The notes below the pieces were generated by a model. It saw only the letters and a list, made by a program, of their open reading frames with translations, had not been told where the DNA came from and made no database searches. A stretch of 28,904 nt of DNA from Atopobiaceae bacterium UBA5363 (GTDB lineage Bacteria; Actinomycetota; Coriobacteriia; Coriobacteriales; Atopobiaceae). How positions within the stretch are numbered: position 1 is the first letter of the stretch; each line of letters begins with the position of its first letter. Of the stretch, positions 1-6,405 are shown piece by piece. Both the position numbers and the translations under genes were made by a program. Where the stretch lies: positions 12,574-41,477 of the forward strand of contig DHPN01000027.1 of the NCBI GenBank assembly GCA_002407925.1, given 5' to 3'.

Positions 1-502
1 CGCTGATTTCAGAGATTCGAGCACCGGTAGCTGCGAGGAGCTCAAGAAAGCAGCGGTCCCGCAGTCCCTGGTCCGTAGCCATGTCACATGAACTGACAAG
101 GCGCTCAACCTCTTCGGCGCTCATGGTATGAGGAAGGGTCTGGTCACGTTTTGGGCCAACAAGGGCAGCAGCACAGTCCTTGTCAGTCAGGCCTTCATGA
201 ACAAGCCAACGATAGAGGCCCTTGACGCTCGATAGGTGTCGGTCAATGGTAGAGACACAATAATGGCTTGAAGAAAACTCTGCGAGCCAGCGGCGCAACT
301 CACGATGCGTCACATCAAGCGGCATTATGCCTTCACGAGCGACCCAGTCACAGTATTGTCGAAGATCGGCCTCGTAAGCCTTCACCGTGTGGGCAGAAAA
401 GCCGTCAACGCCAGAGAGGTATCGAACATAGCTCGTGACATAGTGCTTAAACTGAGCAAGCTCCTCTTGGCGCAGTCTAGCCCGACTGTCTTCTTCACTC
501 AT
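1..502 (-). CDS. xerC: Tyrosine recombinase XerC, N-terminal part (cut by window edge)
   Basis: Site-specific tyrosine recombinase of the XerC/XerD family, which resolves chromosome dimers at dif in the cytoplasm. The reading frame is open from the ATG at 502 to the window edge, giving 167 residues. The N-terminal SAM-like core-binding domain is visible (residues about 10-115, including HTVKAYEADLRQYCDW and STIDRHLSSVKGLYRWL). It is followed by the start of the catalytic domain, where ATGARISEIS carries the first catalytic arginine. The remaining catalytic residues (HxxR, Tyr) lie outside the window. The start overlaps the trmFO stop by four bases (ATGA), which implies translational coupling, and trmFO-xerC is a familiar neighbour pair in Gram-positive bacteria. 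XerC is preferred over XerD or a phage integrase because of this context; the sequence alone does not exclude XerD. Confidence 0.88.
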   Translation of the reverse strand, partial: MSEEDSRARLRQEELAQFKHYVTSYVRYLSGVDGFSAHTVKAYEADLRQYCDWVAREGIMPLDVTHRELRRWLAEFSSSHYCVSTIDRHLSSVKGLYRWLVHEGLTDKDCAAALVGPKRDQTLPHTMSAEEVERLVSSCDMATDQGLRDRCFLELLAATGARISEIS

Positions 503-1857
503 GCAAAATCTTCCCCTTCAGGCCAGCTTCCCCGCCAACGTCCAAAGAGCTCAGGCCTTGAATCAACGTAGCACTCCATATCCTGTTGAGCCCTCTTAGC
601 ATAAGCTGCATATCTTTGCTTCTTATTTAGCCTCTTCTCCTCAAGTGGAGTGAAAAGGCCGAAATTGACGTGCATGGGTTGATAGGAGCTAGTCGAGGGA
701 TCGCTTGCATAGGCAACAAGTGAGCCAAACGCAGTTGTCCGAGGGAGCTGCACTGGCGTGGCATTGGTGAGCTCAGCATAGACGTTTAGAGCTGCCAATA
801 AGCCTGACGCTATAGCCTCTGTATAGCCTTCAGTGCCGGTAATTTGACCGGCAAGTCGGATGTCGGTGTGCGGGATACGGAAGCCCGGCGCAAGCACGTG
901 GGGGCTGTCAACGAAAGAGTTGCGATGCATCACGCCATAGCGAAAAAAGTCTGCAGAGCCAAGGCCTGGGATCATGCGAAACACACGCCGCTGCTCCGAC
1001 CAAGTGAGGTTAGTTTGAAATCCAACGAGATTATATGCCGTATGCGACGTATTTTCAGAGCGCAGCTGCACAACAGCCCAAGGACGCCTGCCAGTTTTTG
1101 GATCAATCAAGCCAACAGGTTTCAGCGCGCCAAAGCGCAAGGAGTCAAGGCCCGTGCGAGCTACCTCCTCAATGGGCTGGCAAGCAAAAAAGAGCTCTCT
1201 TTTCTCGAAATCTCGGGCCTCGACACGTTGGGCTGACACAAGTGCGGAAATGAATGCTTCGTAGGTGGCGCGATCCATCGGGCAGTTAAGATAATCTCCG
1301 CTGCCGTCTTTTGCATAGCGTGACTGCTCAAAGATATCCTCTTGGTCAAGAGAGTCGGCATCGACGATGGGCGCAGCTGCATCAAAAAAGGAGAGGCTTT
1401 CGGAGCCAAGCTGCTGTGAAAGCCAGTCAAAAAGTGCTTTTGAGCATAGGGGTCCCGCCGCAATGACCGCAGGGCCACCTCGAACTTCAGTCACTTCCTC
1501 GCGTTCAAGCTCAATTTCTGGAGAGGCTTCTACCGCTTCGCTGACAAGCTGAGAAAAGATGAGGCGATCGACCGCAAGCGCACCCCCTGCCGGGACCCGC
1601 GCCTTTAGTGCATAGCCAAGAAGCTCTGATCCCATGAGCGAAAGCTCTCGCTTGAGCAATCCTGCCGCACTGTCTTGCCTCATGGACTTCAGCGAGTTAG
1701 AGCAGACAAGCTCTGCTAGCAGCCCTGTCTTATGCACCGGCGTCTGATGATCCGGACGCATTTCATATAACTTCACAGGGATGCCTCGGCAGGCGAGCGA
1801 AAGAGCACACTCACTTCCGGCAAGCCCCCCACCAATGATGCTTACCTGCGCTTCCAT
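499..1857 (-). CDS. trmFO: Methylenetetrahydrofolate-tRNA-(uracil-5-)-methyltransferase TrmFO
   Basis: FAD- and folate-dependent enzyme that makes 5-methyluridine at position 54 of the tRNA T-loop, using methylenetetrahydrofolate rather than SAM. The 452-residue protein starts with the FAD-binding glycine motif GGGLAGSE (residues 9-16). It has the family cysteines in ELVCSNSLKS (Cys52) and ACQPIEEVARTG (Cys226), matching the two functional cysteines known in Bacillus TrmFO. The C-terminal NFGLFTPLEEKRLNKKQRY segment is also typical. The ATG at 1857 is chosen over an upstream in-frame codon at 1899 because a run of six G lies about five bases upstream and the family begins right at this sequence. 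The gene follows dprA by 54 bases and overlaps xerC by 4. The usual topA neighbour between dprA and trmFO is absent. Confidence 0.95.
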   Translation of the reverse strand: MEAQVSIIGGGLAGSECALSLACRGIPVKLYEMRPDHQTPVHKTGLLAELVCSNSLKSMRQDSAAGLLKRELSLMGSELLGYALKARVPAGGALAVDRLIFSQLVSEAVEASPEIELEREEVTEVRGGPAVIAAGPLCSKALFDWLSQQLGSESLSFFDAAAPIVDADSLDQEDIFEQSRYAKDGSGDYLNCPMDRATYEAFISALVSAQRVEARDFEKRELFFACQPIEEVARTGLDSLRFGALKPVGLIDPKTGRRPWAVVQLRSENTSHTAYNLVGFQTNLTWSEQRRVFRMIPGLGSADFFRYGVMHRNSFVDSPHVLAPGFRIPHTDIRLAGQITGTEGYTEAIASGLLAALNVYAELTNATPVQLPRTTAFGSLVAYASDPSTSSYQPMHVNFGLFTPLEEKRLNKKQRYAAYAKRAQQDMECYVDSRPELFGRWRGSWPEGEDFA

Positions 1858-1911
1858 GGTGTCCCCCCTATAGCCTTGCCCATTGACATCAGCAAGCATT
1901 ATTCTATTGGT

Positions 1912-2811
1912 TCAGCGTTTCTCAAGCCTAGTATGAGAGCAAAGGTATTCCTTGCTTGGTGCATAGCGGCCGTCCCACAGGCGCTCAACGATACCACGAG
2001 ACTCATAATCGGAGAGGGTGCGCAAAAGTGTGAGCGGATTTTCCCCAAGGAGAGCCGCGAGGTCATCTGGGCGGCTTGGTGACGCAACAAGAGCGGACAA
2101 GACGCGCCCCTCGGAGCGGCTGTAGCCATCCTTCACAAGACGTAGCCTACCAAAGTCTAGCGAAATCATCATCTCGAGTTCCTCTTCGCAGCACACAATC
2201 GCTGCCCCTTCCGAAATCAGGCGGTTGGTTCCAGCAGATTGTGGAGAAAAAATAGAGCCGGGGACGGCATAGAGGCGCCGACCAAGCTTTGAAGCAACCT
2301 CAGCCGTGCTCGTCGTACCACTTCTAGCCCCTGCCTCGCAGACAAACAGCGCCTCGCCGAGCGCGGCAATGACGTGATTGCGCTCTGGAAAGGACCATTT
2401 GCGAGGTCCCATGCCCCAATGAACGAGTGAGATGACTGCTCCGCCCTTCTCTATAGCGCCGTCAAACACGTCTTTTGAGCTTGACGGATAGACGAGATCA
2501 GCGCCAACCCCTGAAACCACAACGGTACGTCCGCCAGCCGCAAGAACAGCCCTCGCCGCAGCACTATCGCAGCCAAGAGCTCCTCCAGATACAACGACGA
2601 TTCCGCATTCTGCCGCAATGCGGCCAACCATTGCCGCGACCGCCAAGCCATAGGGCGTTGCGCGCCGTGCGCCGACAACTGAAATATGAGGCCCCTCAAG
2701 CGCTGCAGGGTCACCTCTCCCATAGACAGTCTCAGGAGGACACTCTAGGTCCCCCAAGCAGGTAGGATAGTCTTCATCGCCGCTATGCAATTCCCAGCGC
2801 TCCCCCATCAC
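1912..2811 (-). CDS. dprA: DNA-processing protein DprA
   Basis: Single-stranded-DNA-binding RecA loader of natural transformation (DprA/Smf), cytoplasmic. The Rossmann-like domain is complete: SVVGARRATPYG, VVVSGGALGCDSAAARAVL, FPERNHVIAALGEALFVCEA, SGTTSTAEVASKLGR and the PQSAGTNRLI segment. A small winged-helix domain follows (about the last 65 residues, from RSEGRVLSALVAS). At roughly 300 residues it lacks the N-terminal SAM-like domain of longer DprA proteins. The start is ambiguous. AAGGAG lies eight bases before the GTG at 2811 and eleven before the ATG at 2808, but only two before a TTG at 2817, so 2811 or 2808 is favoured. It follows comM by about 22 bases; comM-dprA pairing suggests a competence or recombination role, though dprA also occurs in species not known to be transformable. 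Confidence 0.93.
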   Translation of the reverse strand: MMGERWELHSGDEDYPTCLGDLECPPETVYGRGDPAALEGPHISVVGARRATPYGLAVAAMVGRIAAECGIVVVSGGALGCDSAAARAVLAAGGRTVVVSGVGADLVYPSSSKDVFDGAIEKGGAVISLVHWGMGPRKWSFPERNHVIAALGEALFVCEAGARSGTTSTAEVASKLGRRLYAVPGSIFSPQSAGTNRLISEGAAIVCCEEELEMMISLDFGRLRLVKDGYSRSEGRVLSALVASPSRPDDLAALLGENPLTLLRTLSDYESRGIVERLWDGRYAPSKEYLCSHTRLEKR

Positions 2812-2833
2812 AGGCAACGCTCCTTCCCAAACT

Positions 2834-4336
2834 TTACATCACCCGAAACGAGCATGCCTCCATTACATCGTCATGGTTGACGCGCTCCCGTTTTGAGATG
2901 TCAGCAACCGTGCGCGCCACGTACGATACACGTGCGATGGCTCTCCCGCCGAAGGCTTTGCGCCGTGCCATGCTCTCAAGCGTCGCCAAGGCCTCATGAT
3001 CGAACTGAGCTGCTTGTATAGGGTTTTTCGCCACCTCCGGCACTGCTGTGTGCTTCTTCCTCCAAGCAGAAAACTCACGTGCGTCCATGACTTGCTCAGA
3101 CATTTGCTGGGAGCTCAAGCCGGTCATTCCCTCAATCACCCGTCGCTCTCGCGGGCGCGCAACACAGACCACAAGGTCTATTCGATCCATCAGTGGCCCG
3201 CCGATCCTGCCTTTATAGCGCTCTATTTGCGCTGGGGTGCACCTACATTGATGCCCGGGATCCCCAAGGTAGCCACAGGGGCAGGGGTTCGCTGCAGCAA
3301 CAAGCTGAAAATCGCAGGGGAAACGATACGTACCGTCAACGCGTACGATACGCACTTCTTTGTCTTCCAAAGGCTGCCTGAGCGCCTGCAAGACACTCGG
3401 AGAGAACTCTGGCAGCTCGTCGAGGAACAGGACACCTCGGTGTGCAAGGGATATTTCCCCTGGCAGTACCGGTCTTCCTCCTCCCACCATGCCAGCAAGC
3501 GAGACGGAGTGATGCGGCGCGCGAAAAGGGCGTTGCCTGCTTGTAGCGGCCTCATTGGTGGATACGCCCGCAACAGAGTAAATCAACAAGGTTTCTACCT
3601 GCTCTTCATCGCTAAGAGGAGGCAATATCGTCGGCATACGTTTGGCGAGCATCGTCTTGCCAGAACCAGGCGGGCCAACCATGAGCAGCCCATGACCTCC
3701 TGCTGCGGCTATTACAAAGGCACGCTTAGCCACTTCTTGATCGATCACGTCGATGTAGTCGAGTCTCTGCTCTCTGCTCGCCGGGCTTTGCACATTGTCA
3801 AAAGAGTTACTGATGACTGCAGCGGACCCTAGATGTGTGACTCCACCTCGAAGCTGAGAGATTGAGCGTACCGGCCTCACCACATCTCGAACGCTCAACG
3901 GAATAGAAACACTAGGGGCACTGACGAGTGCTAGGCTTTCGCGCTTCGCAAACATCGCATACGCAACGAGACCACGGACCCCCTCTACACTTCCATCAAG
4001 TGCCAGCTCCCCGACGAACAGACAGCCGTCAATGCCCGCATGGGGAATTTGGCCCGTCGCGGCTAAGGTAGCCACGAGGATTGGCAAGTCAAAGCCAGTG
4101 CCAGTCTTTCTCAATTCCCCTGGCGCAAGATTTATTGTCACATGAAGGCGTGGCAAGCTGAAGCCACAGCTCCTCAAGGCGCAGCGTACACGCGATCGGG
4201 CGTCAAGCACAGCGGCATCAGGCATGCCGACTATTGTCATGCCAGGAAGACCTCCCGACATTGACACCTCAACTGTCACTGGAAGCGCCTCGGCGCCACG
4301 GACTACTGCGGTATGCACACAATACTGGGCATCCAT
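2834..4336 (-). CDS. comM: YifB/ComM family Mg-chelatase-like AAA+ ATPase
   Basis: AAA+ helicase of the ComM/YifB family, which drives branch migration during integration of transforming DNA in Vibrio and Haemophilus. The 500-residue protein has the N-terminal Lon-protease-like ChlI domain (LPVTVEVSMSGGLPGMTIVG, residues 19-38). Then come Walker A GPPGSGKT (221-228), Walker B GVLFLDELPE (301-310) and the conserved CPCGYLGDPGHQC segment with its clustered cysteines. A C-terminal Mg-chelatase lid domain ends the protein. The ATG at 4336 is chosen because the family begins here. It lies four bases after the yraN stop, and the longer frame back to 4420 would run through yraN's last 26 codons. ATPase motifs look intact. 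The YifB family is certain; the transformation role in this organism is inferred from dprA next door. Confidence 0.93.
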   Translation of the reverse strand: MDAQYCVHTAVVRGAEALPVTVEVSMSGGLPGMTIVGMPDAAVLDARSRVRCALRSCGFSLPRLHVTINLAPGELRKTGTGFDLPILVATLAATGQIPHAGIDGCLFVGELALDGSVEGVRGLVAYAMFAKRESLALVSAPSVSIPLSVRDVVRPVRSISQLRGGVTHLGSAAVISNSFDNVQSPASREQRLDYIDVIDQEVAKRAFVIAAAGGHGLLMVGPPGSGKTMLAKRMPTILPPLSDEEQVETLLIYSVAGVSTNEAATSRQRPFRAPHHSVSLAGMVGGGRPVLPGEISLAHRGVLFLDELPEFSPSVLQALRQPLEDKEVRIVRVDGTYRFPCDFQLVAAANPCPCGYLGDPGHQCRCTPAQIERYKGRIGGPLMDRIDLVVCVARPRERRVIEGMTGLSSQQMSEQVMDAREFSAWRKKHTAVPEVAKNPIQAAQFDHEALATLESMARRKAFGGRAIARVSYVARTVADISKRERVNHDDVMEACSFRVM

Positions 4337-4340
4337 ATCA

Positions 4341-4829
4341 TCAGCAGCCTTCAAAGGCCCATAAGATATGGTGGATATGGGCAAGGCCCTTCCGAATGAT
4401 ATTGACAGCGATGATGTCAAACCGCGATGCCTTCATCTCGGGATGAGATTTGAAGTAAAAGGTAGATATGTTGCTATACCGTTTTTGTTTCTGCTTGTTG
4501 ACAGCAACCTCAGGCATCATGCGCGCGTCGTCTCTGCCCTTGAACCTTGTCTTGACCTCAACAAAGACGATTGCTTTGTCTGAGGGGTCTCGCGCTATGA
4601 TGTCGGCTTCGCCAAAAGGGCACTGCCAGTTGCGCTCCAAAACCTCGTATCCACGCTCTTTGAGATATTGAACAGCAAGTCGCTCTCCTAAGCCGCCCAT
4701 TTGCCGCTGGGAGATGTCGTTCAGATCGCCAGCAGTGAAGTCGCCCGACAAATCGCGAGCGGCAGCTTGTGACTTTGCTCTTACTGCAGCGTCCCCGCTA
4801 TCTAGAGCTGCCTTTGCACCCGTCTCCAT
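4341..4829 (-). CDS. yraN: UPF0102 family protein YraN (PD-(D/E)XK nuclease fold)
   Basis: Small cytoplasmic protein of the UPF0102/YraN family, which has an Endonuclease I/Holliday-junction-resolvase-like fold; its biological role is not established. The family core is clear: GGLGERLAVQYLKERGYEVL with the first acidic residue (Glu49), then CPFGEADIIARD (Asp76) and VFVEVKTR (Glu91, Lys93), making the E-x-D-ExK active-site pattern. The C-terminal RFDIIAVNI is also typical. The ATG at 4829 (162 residues) is preferred over one at 4907 because AAGGGAG lies about six bases upstream and the 26 extra residues resemble nothing. The N-terminal 45 residues before the core are longer than in most family members and look low in conservation. 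Neighbours rnhB and comM are standard for this family. Confidence 0.9.
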   Translation of the reverse strand: METGAKAALDSGDAAVRAKSQAAARDLSGDFTAGDLNDISQRQMGGLGERLAVQYLKERGYEVLERNWQCPFGEADIIARDPSDKAIVFVEVKTRFKGRDDARMMPEVAVNKQKQKRYSNISTFYFKSHPEMKASRFDIIAVNIIRKGLAHIHHILWAFEGC

Positions 4830-5023
4830 TGCCTCTCCCTTCAGCCAAATGTGTGTATCTAGATAATGGAACAGGGAGCTTGGCGGAGGCTTGGCAAAAG
4901 TTGGCATGCAGCATGTGGCAAAATAGCAAGGGCAGCTTGTCTTATAGCCTTAAGTCGAGCAAAGTCTATTCTCCTCCTCTGGAAGGGATGTTGCATTGAC
5001 AGGCTTGTCTAAGAAGCTGCGAT

Positions 5024-5791
5024 CTAATTTATGAAGTGAGTGCAGAAGGAGGCCCTATGGATAGGGCAGAGGCCATGGCGCTTAATGGCTGCGATGTGAG
5101 CCGCTGAGCCATAGCCCTTGCATGCCGCAAAATGGTAGTCAGGATATGCCTCATCGTATGTCATCATGATATGGTCCCTTGTGACCTTGGCCACAATTGA
5201 GGCGGCTGCAATATCAGCAACTTTCGCATCGCCTTTTATGAGGGTCTTCTCCTTGGGATGTGCATGCACAGGGTTCCCGTCAATCAATACGCAGCCTGGG
5301 TCTACGCCTGTGTTTGCCACAGCTGATGCCATAGCTTTGCGCAGGGAGGCGCTCATGCCATATCGGTCGATATCGGCAGCCTGGACATGGGCAATGCCAA
5401 CTGCACTTGCGACTTCCTTGATGCACAGTGCAAGCTTCTCTCGCTGCTGCGCACTCAGGCGCTTTGAGTCATTGAGGCCCCAGACGACTGGCTTGCGGGG
5501 CAGCACGACTGCCGCTACGGTAAGGGGCCCAGCTAAAGCTCCCCGTCCCACCTCGTCCACACCAACTATCACACCTTGGCCACCGAGACGCTCCTGAAGC
5601 TCATACATGGCGCGCACGCGCTTTCGATCTAAGCGCTGTCTTTCATAGCGACGCTGGGCGACTTCGACCGCATGGTGCACCTGCTGCCTCGGATCAGCGG
5701 CATAGCGGCACAGCAGCTCTGGCAGCTCCTCAAAAGAGGCAGCCTTAAGATATGCTGAAATTGTATGAGTTGATTGCGCTTGCTTTGACAT
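5024..5791 (-). CDS. rnhB: Ribonuclease HII
   Basis: Removes RNA from RNA-DNA hybrids and initiates excision of single ribonucleotides in DNA. The 255-residue protein matches the long Gram-positive form: about 75 N-terminal helical residues precede the catalytic core. The core carries GVDEVGRGALAGPL (Asp79, Glu80), VLIDGN (Asp171) and KGDAKVADIAAASIVAKVTRD (Asp188), so all four metal-binding acidic residues are visible. The C-terminal YGSAAHIAAIKRHGLCPIHR motif is also in place. The start ATG at 5791 has GGGAAGG just upstream. A strong terminator (5837-5864) separates it from rplS, so it depends on read-through or on a promoter in the 98-base gap; no convincing promoter was seen there. Confidence 0.95.
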   Translation of the reverse strand: MSKQAQSTHTISAYLKAASFEELPELLCRYAADPRQQVHHAVEVAQRRYERQRLDRKRVRAMYELQERLGGQGVIVGVDEVGRGALAGPLTVAAVVLPRKPVVWGLNDSKRLSAQQREKLALCIKEVASAVGIAHVQAADIDRYGMSASLRKAMASAVANTGVDPGCVLIDGNPVHAHPKEKTLIKGDAKVADIAAASIVAKVTRDHIMMTYDEAYPDYHFAACKGYGSAAHIAAIKRHGLCPIHRASFCTHFIN

Positions 5792-5836
5792 GCGCCTTCC
5801 CTTGGTACGACTTTGCCCGAAGTGTAGGGCCCCAAG

Positions 5837-5864
5837 AAAAAAAGCCGTCCCAAGAAGGGACGGC
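5837..5864 (-). terminator. Rho-independent terminator after rplS
   Basis: On the minus strand an 8-bp perfect stem GCCGTCCC / GGGACGGC with a 5-base loop is followed directly by seven T. It lies 26 bases after the rplS stop codon and 46 bases before the rnhB start. This is a textbook intrinsic terminator that closes the rplS transcript. Confidence 0.92.
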
Positions 5865-5889
5865 CAATAAATGAAATGAGCTGCCTTGG

Positions 5890-6234
5890 CTAGATGCGCC
5901 TCTCACGCAGACGAGCAGATTTGCCCACGCGCTCACGCAGGAAGTAAAGCTTGGCACGACGCACTTGCCCGTGCCGCACGATCTCCAGCTTGGCGATTTT
6001 GGGGCTATGCACAGGAAATGTGCGTTCAACGCCCACGCCAAAGCTCATCTTGCGCACTGTCAAGGTCTCGCGGGAGCCCTCCCCGCTCATGCGAATAACA
6101 TCACCTTGGAAGACCTGCTCGCGCTCACGATCCCCCTCTTTGATGCGATAGTGGATCTTGACATTATCGCCGACTGTAACTTCAGGGATGTCGTCCCGCA
6201 GCTGCTGGCGCTCAATTGCCTTGATATAATCCAT
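5890..6234 (-). CDS. rplS: 50S ribosomal protein L19
   Basis: Large-subunit protein at the 30S-50S interface. The 114-residue length is normal, and the family motifs are clear: VTVGDNVKIHYRIKEGDRER, QVFQGDVI, ETLTVRKMSFGVGVERTFPVHSP and GQVRRAKLYFLRERVGKSARLRER. The ATG at 6234 has an AGGA Shine-Dalgarno about seven bases upstream. It stands as its own transcription unit, with a promoter at 6301-6329 and a terminator at 5837-5864. In many bacteria rplS directly follows trmD; here it is separated from trmD by lepB, glyQ, glyS, the PPDK-regulator homologue and ppdK. Confidence 0.97.
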   Translation of the reverse strand: MDYIKAIERQQLRDDIPEVTVGDNVKIHYRIKEGDREREQVFQGDVIRMSGEGSRETLTVRKMSFGVGVERTFPVHSPKIAKLEIVRHGQVRRAKLYFLRERVGKSARLRERRI

Positions 6235-6300
6235 ACGATTTCCTATCTCTAGAGGTGCCGTCGTCTCATGCGCGACACATAGTCACACACACGATGCCGT

Positions 6301-6329
6301 ATTGTATGCCTCTGGCTCATCAAGGACAA
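6301..6329 (-). promoter_or_regulatory. Candidate sigma-70 type promoter for rplS
   Basis: On the minus strand TTGTCC (6329-6324) and TACAAT (6306-6301) are separated by exactly 17 bases. The -10 matches consensus at five of six positions, the -35 at four. It lies just downstream of the ppdK terminator and about 65 bases before the rplS start, which is where a promoter for the rplS unit should be. Confidence 0.6.
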
Positions 6330-6349
6330 GTGCTAAGGCATTTTACAAG

Positions 6350-6382
6350 AAAAACCCGCTCGAAATACTCATTCCGAGCGGG
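6350..6382 (-). terminator. Rho-independent terminator after ppdK
   Basis: On the minus strand an 8-bp perfect stem CCCGCTCG / CGAGCGGG with a 12-base loop is followed by five T. It starts 23 bases after the ppdK stop. It cleanly ends the ppdK transcript ahead of the rplS promoter. Confidence 0.88.
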
Positions 6383-6405
6383 AAGCAATGGCAAGAGTCC
6401 ACCTG

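Noticed and set aside
2996..3832. 278-codon open frame on the plus strand inside comM
   Set aside because: It lies wholly opposite a well-conserved AAA+ gene, has no recognisable domain and no credible ribosome-binding site; it is an antisense shadow.
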